Origin: Phaenicophaeus curvirostris
Taxonomy: Eukaryota; Chordata; Aves; Cuculiformes; Cuculidae
Reading direction: 5' to 3'
DNA length: 64,000 nucleotides
Assembly (NCBI RefSeq): GCF_032191515.1
Contig: NC_091398.1
Span: forward strand, 27,567,443-27,631,442
Below are positions 11,346 through 25,000 of the stretch, piece after piece (positions within the stretch are counted from its first letter, which is position 1; the number at the start of each line of letters is the position of its first letter). The notes below the pieces were generated by a model. The model was not told the origin of the DNA. It made no database searches and saw only the letters and a program-made list of their open reading frames with translations. The translations under genes were made by a program, and so were the position numbers.

Positions 11346-14300
11346 TTCTATCACTTTCCTCCAGTAAACGCACAGTTTCTCCTCAATCTTTTTAGAAGAC
11401 AATCCTGATATACTTTTTAAAATTTAAATGATGATCAGTCAATTGATCACAATTTGAATTGCCTTATTAATAACCACTATATTTATAATTCTGCATCTTA
11501 GAATTTTCTCTATTTTTCACAACTATTATCCTGCATTTTTTAAACTTAGTCAAACTTTCTTCTGTCTTTGCATTTTAAATATCTTGAACATCTCTTGCAA
11601 ACTCTTACTCCATCAAAGATCTTTGGATGTTCCAGGCACTTTGTCACTCCTCAACAGCACCTCTTTTTGCACAGATTCAAGAATCCAGCAGCACGTAACA
11701 AAATCTTGATCTAGACTTGACATTTCTTTTAAATTGTTGAGGATATCCAGTTTGTGTGGCCTTGAAGCTTTCCCCAAGCTAGATATACATCCATATCACT
11801 CATTTTGTATTGATTTCCTTTTTACAATAAAAAAAGGGAATGGCCCTCTTGCTTCAAACCCCTGTCTTCCAAAAGGTACATTACACAAGATCTATTTAAA
11901 TATTATGCCCTCATCAGAAAGCACATTATAGCTGAGCTATGAAATAGTCCTTGTATCACTAATTAAAATTCAGTAGTGAGGTTGTTTAATTACTCCCTCC
12001 ACTGAAAATTCTTACTTTACATTTCACATTTGTTCTAGTAATAACATGTTGAAGAGCTCATCTGCTTGTGAAAGAAGCCAACGATTTTTCTCATGTACAT
12101 AATCATTAAATTGACAAATAGACGCAACACTATACAGGTATCAGTATTAACACTACAACCCTATCACTGTTAAAAGTCTTTGCAGCAGGGGATTAAAGTG
12201 CATAAAAGATGGAGGAAAATGATGGGAAACAACTAAGTTGGAGATCCCTCCCTTTCGCTCTTCTAGCAGCTACCTCAAATCAATTCATACTGAAATTCCT
12301 CTTGCCTGTTCAAAAGCAATATAATTGAGTGCATTTGATTCTATAAAAAATTAATGGCCTTATTTGCTTTTTCTTTGTGGCTAAAATGCTTTTCTTTCTT
12401 TTTTTTTTTATTTTTTCTTCTTTTAATTCATGATTGTGGGACTTTAAAGCTGATAGATGAGTAGAACAGCCTGCTCCAGACTGCTCTGAAATCCAGTCAC
12501 CAGCTCTGCCAGTAAAATAAGTGGGATGGAGAGGAGGGTTTCCAGATTACCTTGTTAAATCTTGACTTCGGTGAAATAACTGGTTTGCAGCTCCTCAGAC
12601 ATCTGTGACTTTAAAGATTCAGAGTGCACAAGAGAGACCACTCAATTTCACAATGGGCTTGCCAGCCATCAACTGCTTCTGTGATCTGTATAAACAGGTG
12701 TGTATAATCAGCTGAAGTTTTCAGGAGTATCTAGCCTTGTATTGAGGAGAAGCAGAACTGCAGTGACTAGAAGTAAAAAACACTTGCAGCCCTGTTGGTT
12801 GCCGGTAGATGCAACATTTCATGGCAGACCTAGGGAGCTGGGGTAGGATAACATGCATTTTGAAAGCCTGGTTCAGTAGTTTTGAAGCAAATAAGTGGAA
12901 GTCAATAATAAGTTAAAAAAATATATACTTCATAGCAACATTATAAAATGAAATAAAAGGGGATGATACTCTGTTTCTTCACTAACTTTGCTGGGGATCT
13001 GAAAAATTTGCTAGATTAGAATTACAAAACATAGTGTATCTTGGAGTTAAAGATAAATTACCATAATTAAGAGTTGTGAATAGAGCAAGCCTAGAGTTAC
13101 CCACAGTCTGGTAAAAATCCTTTAACAAACACACAGTCATAGTTCAGAAAAAACTACTTCCTCCATTACTAACCAATGGCTAAAGTAATATTCCACACTG
13201 TAGTGATCCACTCATAGTTATGTGCCTCAAAATGAAGAGAGAGCATTCCCCAGCATGGCTTTTTTACACTAGTGCATTCAATTTCGCAGGCAATATTGCC
13301 ATCTGGGAAGATCAGGGACACAATCTCTCCCAACCATATCACCCTCAATTGCCAAGTAACGGGACAGGATATAGCTGCCTGGAGTAGATAGTACTTCAAA
13401 CACCTTTCCAGTAGCTTACAAAGGGACTAAAAAGAAATCATGTACCAAAATTTGTATATGAGGGAATACATCATGAAGACAACTTCACTTTTTTCACCCT
13501 CTGTCAGAGGGAAGGTGACTGACAACTCCCACAATTTATTGTCAACAGGATGAAGTGCTAGGAAATGGAAGACCCTAAAAATAACCTGGGTTTTCACGTC
13601 CATTCCCCCAGGGCAATAGGCACTAATGTATCCTGAATGGGACTGAAGGGATGAGTGGTGTGAAGCTGCTTCCAGCTCTTCCTTACATCTAAAGATATCT
13701 ATGCACTACAAATAGCCATGATATCACAGCCAAGCCAGGTGGTTTACTAGCACTAAAAATCACTTTGAATAAAGAAGAAAATGTTAGCAAATTTAGCTGC
13801 TCAAGAAAATAGCAGCACGATAAATAATATATGGAAATGGGATGTTTCTTTAAGAGATGAAGGAAGGAATGCCGAAGCTTTTATTGAGCAGATAATGCCT
13901 TCTCTGCTTATTATCTTTGCAGTTTTTAAACCTATTGGCAGTCAGACTTGTCCAAATAGAAGAATTTCATCTTTTCTACCATGGAAAAAGAGGACTAGAG
14001 ATTTGTTTTGACCTGAAGTTCCAGGATGTTAATTTCCTTTTGCAGAGTTTGATGTTTTTCCTTGATATCATTTGTTGTTTTGTTTCCTTGATATCATTTC
14101 ACTGTGGGTCCACAAACAGGGAGATAAAATTCAAGACATACCTGAAGTATGATGCATACCTTCCACAGGTATTTTTGCCTCTGAAAGGCAAGTATTTCCT
14201 ATGGTATAGAGATTATTCGATTTCCAAGTATGCTGGTGATAGGGCAGGTGAAGCAAAGTTCATCACTACTAAGAATCGTATCCTGTGCTTGAATTTTGAA

Positions 14301-15360
14301 CTTAAGATGTTTGCTTACCCTGATGACCGTGGGCTATTACTTAGTCAAGTGTATTTTCCAACCCTTTGAGGCATGTAGAATGATTAAGAGTTAAAAAGTT
14401 CCCCTGTCTTGTGTCAGCTTATTACTTAAATAAATCTCATTCTTCAAGCAAAAGTTGTTGGGTCAGATGAGGCAATGACATAACATATTACGGAGGCAGA
14501 AGACCAGTCTTAACTGACCACTCTTCTCTCTTTGTCTTTTACTCTGTGATACAAAAGTAACATTAAATGGTGTTGAGGAAAGCTGCATGCTCAAAGGCAT
14601 AACTTCAGATGAGTGCCTGGATGGCTCATGCACAGAGGAACACACAATGCAGATTTACGTTTTCATCTTGGGGTATGATTTATCTGAAAATCTATATTGT
14701 GCTGGACATGTCATGTAGCAATTATGCAGTATTTTATGTTTTCAAATCAAGAGATGACTGTTTGCAGTTCTTAATCTTTTTGAAATATTTTGGGAGTAAA
14801 TCAAGTGAAAGCTTTTTTCCCCAAATCATATGCTGGCATAGCAAGCTAAAGAAGCATAGGAATCGTTCAATGAATGTCACAGTGTAGTTGACTATGTCTT
14901 AAATGCTTCTATCCAAAAAAATACATAGCAGGTACCCTCCCCAAAGCTAACTGAGGATAAAGAGCTTTCAGAGGTTCCAAACTGTAATTTGTTGTGCTGA
15001 CTAACCAAGGGTCTTAAGAATGACTATACTCTGTGGGATTTGCTACAGTATAAACTCCTTGCCAAGAGTGTGCTTTTTGTGTATCTTACTAATTTCTAGT
15101 CAGAATGCAATAAGATTTTGTATTTTCTTGAACATTACCTTAAAAAAAGAAAGGAAAACACACACACAAAAAAAGCCAGAATAACCCTGTGCTGAAAGCT
15201 AGCTTATTTACACTGAAAAAGTACAGTTTATTTATAAAGATGAGATTATCTTTCATATTTTCCACCTATAGCCATCAATGATTGGATGCTTCTTCTATCT
15301 GGAAAGAGTCCATCCTCTGGAAGTATACTGAGATATTTAATTTGGAAAGATGATGTTGTA
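11346..15360. other. Unique AT-rich DNA, no gene supported
   Basis: This stretch has the longest open frame in the window (13917-14369, 150 codons, +). It matches no family I recognise, lacks a domain signature and lies in AT-rich DNA, where such a length is expected by chance. A 17-bp direct repeat sits inside it at 14057-14073 and 14083-14099. T-rich runs near 12400 and an A/CA-rich tract at 15142-15176 are simple sequence. Confidence 0.55.
14057..14099 (+). repeat. 17-bp direct repeat, 26-bp period
   Basis: TTTCCTTGATATCATTT occurs exactly at 14057-14073 and 14083-14099, with a T/G-rich spacer. It looks like a local slippage duplication. Confidence 0.85.
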
Positions 15361-15598
15361 ATCATAGAATCATAGAATCACTAGGTTGGAAAAGACCAAC
15401 TGGATCATCAAGTCCAACCATTCCTATCAATCACTAAACCATGCCCCTCAGCACCTCATCCACCCGTCCTTTAAACACCTCCAGGGAAAGGGACTCAACC
15501 ACCTCCCTGGGCAGCCTCTGCCAGTGCCCAATGGCCCTTTCTGTGAAATTTTTTTTCCTAATGTCCAGTCTGAATCAACGACCTTCAAATTGGAATAA
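15361..15598 (-). mobile_element. CR1 LINE, young 3' end with octamer-type tail
   Basis: The + strand begins ATCATAGAATCATAGAATC, the reverse complement of the tandem tail that ends avian CR1 elements. It continues with GGTTGGAAAAGACC, then TCCAACCATTCC, CCTCCAGGGAAAGGGACTC and CCCTGGGCAGCC, all CR1 3' hallmarks. The right edge near 15598 is the 5' truncation typical of CR1. The minus-strand frame still shows the C-terminal end of CR1 ORF2 in broken form. Its low decay makes it the youngest CR1 in the window. No clear target duplication was identified. Confidence 0.95.
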
Positions 15599-16342
15599 AT
15601 GGAAGAAACATTGTATCTGCACTCTGACATCTGTCTAACAAAAATAATATTGATGGTTGTTTTTCCAGAATTACCCTATTTGTAAAAGTCCTATTTGGAA
15701 AATTATTTGTTGAAAGAATACTGGAAATTCAAGTGTAGAGGCACAAGACAATCACAACTCATATCTGAAAAATAATGTGACTCGTCTGTTTTTTTCTTAA
15801 CAGTGCAATGTTATTACCTTTTTTGTGTTGTTTTTGGACCAAGAAATATATCACTACAAAATGTTTAGGTATTGAGTTAACTTTGTGAAAAGCCTTGTGA
15901 TTGAAATGGGGGAGGAATTATGAGCTTAGCTGGTGAAATGGAAAGTGTCCTAATCAGCAGCCTCTGAATCTGGAGGTGTGATGCATCCTCTCCCATGCCA
16001 GCTTCTTTCTTTCAGTGTTGGACATTTCATCAGTACTTGTAAAGAGAAGATGAGAGAAATTTTCTCAGTAGAGTATAGCTTGCATCACAAGTCTGAGAAA
16101 GGAAGCTATAACTCAGAGAATTTCACGTGCTGATTAAGAATATATTCTGCGGTAAGGGATTACTGAAAAATTAATGCCTACAGAAGATCTGAGGGCTTCA
16201 ACGTAATAAATAACTGGAGCAGTAATATGTAAACACTTCTTCCAAGCTAGTTAAGTGTTAAGCCTCCTGCTGTTGTAAAACAGATCCATAGGATCTGAGC
16301 TATATATTTGTCTGCATTTTACAGCACAGCAGAAATATTCTT

Positions 16343-16367
16343 AAAAACAACTCCTTGAGTTGTTTTT
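16343..16367. repeat. Perfect inverted repeat, 11-bp arms, 3-nt loop
   Basis: AAAAACAACTC (16343-16353), loop CTT, then GAGTTGTTTTT (16357-16367). This is a short perfect hairpin-forming palindrome followed by two more T residues. No adjacent transcription unit is visible, so I do not call it a terminator or RNA. Confidence 0.85.
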
Positions 16368-19300
16368 TTGGCTTGAGAGCATGTGAAATAAAATGCTGTG
16401 TATCTATTTTTAATGGGAAGTAATGAGCTTTTCAACTAATGAACCTTGATCAGTGACTTTTGTGCTTCTCCAGCAGAGATGACCACTAACAAGCTCTATC
16501 TGAATGCAGATCTCAAAAATGCCAAATATGCCAAGCAAGGGACGACACTAATAAAGACAGGTTTCCATGGGTTTTATTATGGTGTCCAACACCTCCAGTC
16601 TCTAATATTAAATATTTTTCAGCATATGGGTTATTTGCAACATCTCTTTTCCTCTTTCCTGTGGATTTGCTGCCATTTAATAATATTTGAATTTATAGTG
16701 CAGTTTCTAGGGTTTGGGGTTAGGGTATTTTTTAGGTTTTTCCTTGTGACATAATTAGAGTTCTTTTTCCTCTAGCTGGTTACTGTTTATTTTCATGTGA
16801 GAACATAATATCATTAAGTCTAATCTCCTGCTGTCAAATCTGATTGATAGTTGCTAAAGAGCTAAAAAATAATATTAGAGAAGCACAGTTACATGCACAG
16901 ATAGTATCAGTAACAACCCCTGAAGAAACACATTCGAGTAACTGGTTCTAGTTCCAGGTTCTCTCAGCTAGCAGGGGCCTGAGAGTGGTTTAGATTTTGG
17001 AGCAGCATGGGGTCAAATCACCAGCCTGCAAAATTAATTTTTCAAAAAAAAGAAAATAGTTGGGTTAGTATGTGAGATGAGGATGCTCCAAACAGTTTGC
17101 AACAGTAGCATTGGGATTCAAAATGTGGAAAATATGATGAAAGAATTATTGAAAGTATTCACATGTCTTCTCCCAATCCTTTCATACCACAGTCCTTCCC
17201 CTTAAAAAGAAAAAACCTGTACAGTATTCTTTTTTTGTGTGTGTGCTCTAACCAGCTTTCTCTTATAATTGTGGTTTATTGACTTAAAGTTTATACAGTT
17301 TCCCAGGAACCAAATGTATTAGTGGGTAAACAACTGGTTCTGCAGTTTGATAAGTTGTCTTGTTGCCAGCCTGTTCTCACCAGATATAACACAGTCAGGT
17401 GTGAGGCTGAAATAGAGAAAGAAAATAAATAGTACAGGAGTAAAGAAAAGGAAAAGGTGTAGAGGAATGGGGCAGATAGCTAAGTGGAAGATGATGCTGT
17501 TCTTTGTGAAGGGTATTTGTATAATACAATGCCCTGTACAGTGAGGTTCCCCCAAACCCTTACAAGGTATCAATATAGGGTTGCAGGTTCAGTTGGATGG
17601 CATTGCTAATGAAATCAATTACTTCATTATCCCTTGCTTCTGTGCCGAAGATGCAACTGGCATTTCTTTTGTCATCTGCCTGCAATGTTGAAAACTCTTA
17701 TTGCATTTCCATCCTTCTCTGTGTTTACATGCTTAATAACATTCCCCAGAGTATTATCACCCTGTAATGTTATCTCTTTCTCTTTGTATTTTCACAGCTT
17801 TTTTAGTCCTTTGCTATTTCTGTCTTGAGTGGTGTTTGCAACTTCCCCTAAGTTTAATTCTTCTGTGAATTTAAATAACATAAAATTTGTTCCTTCTTCT
17901 GGAATGTTAATCATTACATTAAATGTTCCAGGTGGGTCCTTTCCATTTTCTACATTGAGTTATATTAAAGTACAGTGGTCATTAGTTAATGAACTCTTTA
18001 ATTTTTTTGTTCTTAGACCAGATCTGATAATTACTATCAGTACAGAGCACTAAACATTAGTTTGGCTCAGCCTCTGCTTAGTTAGAGAGAGCAAAATGCA
18101 AGCACTATATCAATGCAAGCTGCAGAATCTATGCAAAGGGAGAATTTAACCTGGATTGCCTAAAGAAAATAATGTGCCTGGTACAGCCAGAGACTACACT
18201 CCGTTTCACCAAAGATGAAAGAAGAAGGCATCACTTTGTATATTCTTTAGTGGGGATCTTACCAGGTTTAGTCACAAGTTAGGCTCCTGCAAAACAGGGA
18301 GGGTGATTGGTAAGACTTCATTCTATTTGTTTTCTCCTTTTTCCTTTGAAACTCCTTCTGATTTCACCAATATAAAGAACAGGGAGTCACACCAAGTAAA
18401 AGGTCTGGATTTGGATGATCAAACAAATCTTATCAGGCTACAAGACAGAGGAGAAATTATTTGAACACTCAAGCTGTTCGTATAGCTGTCTCTCCTTTCT
18501 TCCCCGAAACAATGGCAAAGGGTTTGCTAAAGTAACCGAAAGAATATGGAGGTCTGCTCTAGCAAACAAGCAGGAGTCCAGGTTTTTAAGAGTTTTAGTC
18601 ACAGCAATCTTGTGCCAGTGAGGAATCGAGGTACAAAGAGATGAAGTGATGTGGGTCTGATTACAACAGGTAGAAAACTCCTCACCATTAGTTCTCTGCA
18701 TTCTCTTTTTTTCATTAACTAGTCGCATACAAGATTTTGGAGGTCAAGTATGTCCATTTTTTTCATAGAAAGGAAAATACACTGAGATTTTTCTGAATCA
18801 AGTGGCTTTGTTTAAAAGCTTGAGACAACTTTGTTTCTCCTATCTTAGTTAAGAGGAAATATTTTCCAAGCTTTCATACTTAATTCTTGGAAAAAGACTG
18901 GGGTTATACTGTTGATCTTTTTAAAAGCACTTGATGTTACCCATTTTTAAAGAAAAAACTTGGGTTGGCAATTCACTGCCATATATAAAGAGAATATATT
19001 TGCACTTGGACAGTCTTTTATGTTTATATTTTAACCTAAGTATTACAAAATTTTAATGCGCAGACTGAGAAATATTATAATTCTTCTATGATGTATTTTG
19101 ATGTTTTGTCTGCAACTTCAAAGCATTCACTAGTTAAATTATTTGTGAAGAAAGAAATGTATGGTAACAGCCTGTAATCTGTTTGCATAACTCCCTCATG
19201 GTCTGTTGTAGTGCTGCATCGGTTTTGTTGTATATGAAATACTGCTTTGTCGCGTTGACAAGATCTGAAATGGACTGGATCTGTCCAAGAAGGGCATTTC

Positions 19301-20465
19301 ATCCTGTGGTCTGTGCAAGAATAGCCTCTAGCTTTGTCCAGAATGATTTTTTTAAAAATCCAGGGGAAATGTTGACAACTACTTTTAAAACTTATTCCGT
19401 CTATGAAATTTGGCTTTCCAATTATATTTTATGAAATAAAAGAGAACAATTTAGGCAAATTACCCAGACACTTTGATGCCTCTTTGTAGGTGAAATGTGG
19501 ATATGTTTGTCTTTATTGAAAATCCCGTGAGATCTTGTCAAATTTCTCTTTAAAAATGAACAAGAGACAAAAAAATGACATTACCGGTCATAAAGAATGA
19601 CACTGGAATTACTCAGTTTTCTCAGTCTTCAAATCCCAGGTACATCTTGTCTCTGCTTTCTAGCTTGGTATTTTCTCCAATGGCTTCTGATGAGCACAAT
19701 TTGATTGCACACTGAGACTCTCGTGGCAGTAAGCAACAAACTGGAAATAGAAGTTGGAAAAGCATGCTAGGAGTTGGCATTGTTAGGGGGAAATAGGTGC
19801 TGACTACTCAGGAAAACCCTTATTCCAACTCTCAAGATTTCTGCTGAATCTCTCCACCTTTTACAGGTTTGTAATGTTCTGCATTTTTTGGTAACTTATA
19901 CTATGCTCTCAATGTGAAACACATACACATCCTAAAATGGAAAATATTGATGGAAATAAGGAAGAAATTATGGGTCCTGCTGTCATCATTATATCTTCTT
20001 TCATGAAACCAATAGCTTTTAAGAAAAAAAAATGAATGTAGAGGCAGCAAGGCAAATTACTCTTGGTAGTGCATGAGCTAAGATAACCACAATCATCACA
20101 GATGATAGTTTCTTGTTCCATGAAAAAAAACATGACAAAACAAGAGGTATGAAAAGCTTAAGACGTATCTCTGTAATCAGGATGCAGTGAAGCATTGGGC
20201 CACACATGAACTTCAGACTTGGGTCATGGAGGTGCTGTATTAAGGCCAAGAAAAAATCCTTTGAAAAGTACTATCCTTCTTTCAGTAATGGAGACAGGCA
20301 CTCAGGAGAGCTGCAGCAACAATTACGTATGTCAGTGGAAGAATAAGATGAAGTACTGTGGGCAGGCAGTACAGTTTCATCGTGGTGTTGAAGACTGAAG
20401 GGGTAACTACTGGCCTAGGGAGATGGTGTCGGGGCTGGCTGGGGAACAAGCTTTACTCTTTGCAG

Positions 20466-20600
20466 CAGTATCTGGATGAACCCCAATATTCTGAGATGCA
20501 ATGTCTCAGTCCTCCAGTCATTGACCAGGCCTTGAGAGCTGAATATCACCAAGAAACGCATTTATTTGCACTGAGTAAGTTTGGAAAAATAACTTATGAG
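20466..20600 (+). other. Exon-like open segment with strong splice motifs (unproven)
   Basis: The segment is preceded by CTTTACTCTTTGCAG, a good 3' splice-site context, and followed by GAG|GTAAGTTTGG, a near-ideal 5' splice site. It is 135 bp, exactly 45 codons, and open in the frame starting at its first base (begins QYLDEPQYSEM, ends SKFGKITYE). A second GTAAGT lies at 20575-20580, because GTAAGTTTGGAAA is repeated 26 bp apart. I do not recognise the peptide. GTAAGT occurs by chance many times in 64 kb, and 45 open codons in one of three frames is not rare. This could be a real coding exon, a non-coding RNA exon or coincidence. Confidence 0.22.
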
Positions 20601-22016
20601 GTAAGTTTGGAAAGCCTTAAATGTGCAATTCTTTGTACACCAGGAGCAGGCTGTATGTGGAGCTTCAGATAAAAAGTCATGATGGAATTGATTTCTTCAA
20701 AGCATTTTTATTTCCTGAGTCTACTGTAGTGTATAACATGTAAATTTGGAACAGCAGCACCAAATCCAGAGATGGATGGCATTTGTTCTACTGGAGGCGA
20801 GATCAGAGTGAAGCAGGAAGACATACGCATTTTAGTGCCTGTAACATTATGTATTATGCACACAACCCGACAATTCCTGAGCTCAGTTCCTGCTGTTAAG
20901 TGCCTTCCTCACAACCTGCAAAGGCAGATTCTTTAATTAACCTTTAAATGATAATTATTTCACTGGCAATGCACCAAGCCAGAATCAAAGTAACTCAGTT
21001 CATACTGTATTAAAAATTGTCTCCCGAAGATATGTTAAACTACTTGGCGTAACTTAGAGAAAATGAATGCTGCTTCACCTACTTGTTTGTGCTGTACCCT
21101 AGCAGAACTATGGGCAGATAGGATAGGGAAGGGGGATATATGGGGCAGGGAGGGTGATTTACTCTCCTGAGAAACTTGCTGAGTGAAAAAGGCAGATAAT
21201 ATAGTCAGGAGTCATAGTGGAAACAACACAAAAATGTACTGGGAAGTGAAAAGGAAAACTGCGGCCAGCTGCTGTTACTTTGGAAATAATGTAAATGGGC
21301 TGTACTATTACAAAAAGTACTGTGCAGGCAGGGAAAGACTTGATATGATACAAGAGAGTCATACATCTAGTTAGCATTAAATGAGTCACATCACTTGTCA
21401 CTTTTATGAGGTGAGCTTGGAGTAGTTTAATCGCAGAAGTGGCGAGCTGACATGCTTGGCCTCTTGGAGATACAAAGAGGAATAGGGCAAATTCCTCTCA
21501 AATTGAGGGAGGTAGACTGATTTCCTAGGTATTTAATGTGTTTAACTTCCTGACTGATTCCTCAGTTCCCACTGAGTTTTATACACTGAGTCTGTGTTAT
21601 ATCCTGAAACTTCCGTAACATCACCTGAATCAAACAGATGAAGAAGGGCTAAATAAGCAAGGCGATAGAGACAGATTTTTGCCTCCTTCAGGCTTCTCAT
21701 AGTGTTGTGTCCATAAAAGCAATACTAGATGTGACTCCCCCAGCCTGGGATGCAAATGCAAGTGAGGTGTAAGTCTGTGTCTAAATGCATCGATTATTCA
21801 CTTCAGATCCATCATTTTAGGGAAGGCAACGATGTCAGAGTGAGCAGCTTCCCTCTTTTCCACATAATTACTCATTTATTGCAAGTCTACAGGAAGCAAC
21901 TACCATGGCAAAAAGGAAGGAAAACGACAGATAAACCTCTCTCTACTTTCAGGACATCTTCCAGATCTGAATGGAATTGTTCTTGAAATTGATGGTACTG
22001 CTTTTTGCTATTTCAG

Positions 22017-22093
22017 TCCAAACTCTCCCAAGAAGCTGGATGCTGCCACCTTTTCTGCCTTTTTGGTTCTCTCAGAACCATGTTTCTGTGGAG
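22017..22093 (+). other. Exon-like 77-bp segment with strong splice motifs (unproven)
   Basis: It is preceded by TGCTTTTTGCTATTTCAG, an excellent polypyrimidine-AG acceptor, and followed by GAG|GTAAGTTTTACC, an excellent donor. All three frames are open across 77 bp, so coding phase cannot be judged. It lies 1.4 kb downstream of the similar segment at 20466-20600 on the same strand, which would fit two exons of one transcript, coding or not. No protein family is recognised. Chance pairing of splice motifs is a serious alternative. Confidence 0.2.
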
Positions 22094-25000
22094 GTAAGTT
22101 TTACCCTTCACCATAGCCACACTGTGGTTTTGCACACAATTCACTGGTTCCTATTTATTCCCACACAATCATCAGCAAGTCTCTCATGTGAATGACTTGA
22201 ATATATTGCTGTCTCCAGGCTAGTAAAGTAAGAATAAATGGATGCAACCACATTCCTTATCTCCATACTGCAGAAACTTTTGTCAGTCCACGAGATAGAG
22301 TGGGCAAAGCTGAATGCATAACAAGATCATTTGGGGTCATGGTACAATGATTAGATTCTTACAGCCTGTGTTACTGTAGATTAGTACTCTGGCTCCTTGG
22401 AGGAAAAACAAATTTGAAATTCTACGCTACAGCCACATGCCAGACAGACTATCATAAAAAGTGTGTGAACCTGAGAAAAACACACATCTTTTTAAAGTAC
22501 TGAGATCTTTTTTCTGGCCAACCATAATCTCAAACCTAAAGTGAAAGCTCAGTTCAGTGTGCAGTGCTGTACTACAAATGAAACATCTCTGGCTACTTGC
22601 AAGGATCATAGCTGTGATTTGGTAAGTTTTAGGAAGTGGTACTTTTTCTCAAAGGAGGAGTACAAGTCAGAAATGCACAAAAAGCTCTAACTCAGTGACA
22701 GAAAGTTTTCAGAAGCTTTGTGGTAAGGCTCAGACAAGACTGGCAAGGAATTGCTTTTAAGTCATATTATGTTATCTCCTGAATTTACACGTGAGGAATC
22801 ACGAGTTATTGCTATGATACTAGTGAGTAATGGACATGAGACGGTCTGGGGAGATGATCTTTATATAGCACTGGCAAAGAGAAGTTTTCAGTTTTTGAGT
22901 GCCTGACTCTAGGTTCATAGCTTTCCGAATATGCAGTTTATCTACAGTTTTCATATGCATTCTGCAGGTCAAAGCTGATGTTCATTTCTAGTCTGTATAT
23001 TTGCTCCCAGGACAGGGTTTTTTCAGTGCTCTTCTACTACATAGCTTTTGCAGCATGGCAATTACTTTGGATATGGTTTGGCTTATAGAGAAAATAAGCT
23101 TAATCCTGATTTACAGGCAGCCCCTTTCAATGCTTGAAAGCAAGTTATTTTGTCCGAAGTCTTGTAACTTTGATACCTTGTAACAAGGGAAGTTCAGATT
23201 TCTCTAGATACAGTGCATGCCTTCCATGGAGAAATACAGTTATGGCAAACTGAATTTCTAATACAAGCATCAAGCAGGGAAGTATAATTAAGCCCCATAT
23301 CATAGGAAGAACAAAATCACTCTCTTAACAGTGCACAAACCCAAACAACTCCCCGTTCCTTTCTTTTTATGTGGCAAAAGAAAAGGAAACATTTCATCCT
23401 GCCAAAAACCAAAAACAATAACAAAAAAAAAAGGTGTTAGCAAATGTGATCTTATTCCAGCAATGCCCAGCCTAAGAGAACAATTTGTGCTTCTGCCAGT
23501 AGATACTGCAATTGGATACTATTTTCTAGCAGCAGAATTGTTGTAACTGCTGTGGAGGCACAGCATGCTGCTAAAAACCTGGCAACTTTTATGAAAGCCG
23601 TTTACATTACTGTAGGCTTTCTATAAACAGTGGCAATAAAAAGCTAAACTGTTTTAGGAATAAGATGCAGATATTAGAGATGAGGTTTTCTGCAACAGTA
23701 ATGCCTTTTGGCAAGTGTGCTGACATTTAAAGAAAAAAATAAAAATAATGATGATAATAAAAGGAACACTTGGTGATAGAGACCATCTCACTGCGGCCTC
23801 AACAGCAACCAGAACCTCTTCCCAAAACCAGAGCATAGGCTACAGAAATTATAGGGAACTGGGCAGGGCATTTGCCCCAGGTAACAAAGGCATTGTTTTA
23901 TGGATGAATATTCAGATTAGAAGAAGCAAGTTCCTAAGCTGCCCTCTGATGCATGGCTTCACTAGGTAGACCATAGCTCTCCAGATATTTATGTAGACCC
24001 AACTGAGCTCATGTATTAGGAGTTTAAGATTGGTTTGTTCATTCATGATTTTTTTCTGGAGCTGTCATCCACTAGGGGTTTGCTTTGGGTTCCAATGGAT
24101 TTTCCAATGGAGGCCTTGGAAACCACACCACTCATTTATGTGCCTCACTATAACAGACCACACCTGATGTTAAAGATATAAAATTGAAAGCTTTAAACGA
24201 CATTGGTTTTGTTAGGTTCCACTCTCAGCATAATTTCTGATTGTTTCCAGAGTTAGAGAGGTTTTCTTGCAGAGTGAGTTTCAAAACAAATCGTCTCCAG
24301 AAAATCTCTGAGCTGAAAATGGCTTGAGGCTAAGAAATGTTCTTGTTCTAGTATTATGTACTTCACTAAGCATCTCCTTTTGGTCACCACCAGAGACTGG
24401 TTACTAGGCTTTTGTCTTGACTATTGAAGCTGTTCCCTTATTCTTGTTTTCTTGTGTACTGGTGAGCTTTACAGTCAAAGAGCTACTGGACAAAAAGAAG
24501 GGGAAGATAATGGGAACTACCTTGCTATTTTTAAGTTCCAGAATCCTTTCAAAGAACAGCTGTATACTGGAAAATCAGTCATGTAAACACTGCTACCTTT
24601 TGCAAGAACAATCTCGCTATCCCAGAAGTCCTGTTTTAAAGAAGATACGTACAAGTTTGCTTTACACTTTCCTGTGTGGTTTAAAATATTAATACAATCC
24701 CACACATGCCCAACAGCAGAGAATTTAGAACATTTGAGCTATTGCAAATTTATGAGAGTCTTATAGTCATTTACAGTTAGTCACAGGTTAATGAAGAAGT
24801 GCGGGAATTGTATGTGAAATGTATGGATTTTTTCACAACAGAAAGCTGTTGCATATACTTTGGGCACCTTCTCCCCAGCACAGCAGTCTGGCTGGTGTTC
24901 ACAGAAGTGTGTCTAAGATTAGGTTGTAGTTCATTGTCTGCAGCACTAAAATTTTGTCTACCTCAGCTGTGTTTGGGGCCTACTATTTATCCTACCTGGA

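Noticed and set aside
13917..14369. Longest open frame in the window (150 codons, +)
   Set aside because: No domain, signal or family resemblance; it contains a slippage repeat. A frame of this length is expected by chance in 64 kb of AT-rich DNA.
18615..18660. MIR-core-like phrase (GAGGTACAAAGAGATGAAGTG)
   Set aside because: Only about 25 bp resembles the core and the rest does not follow, so it is too short to separate from chance.
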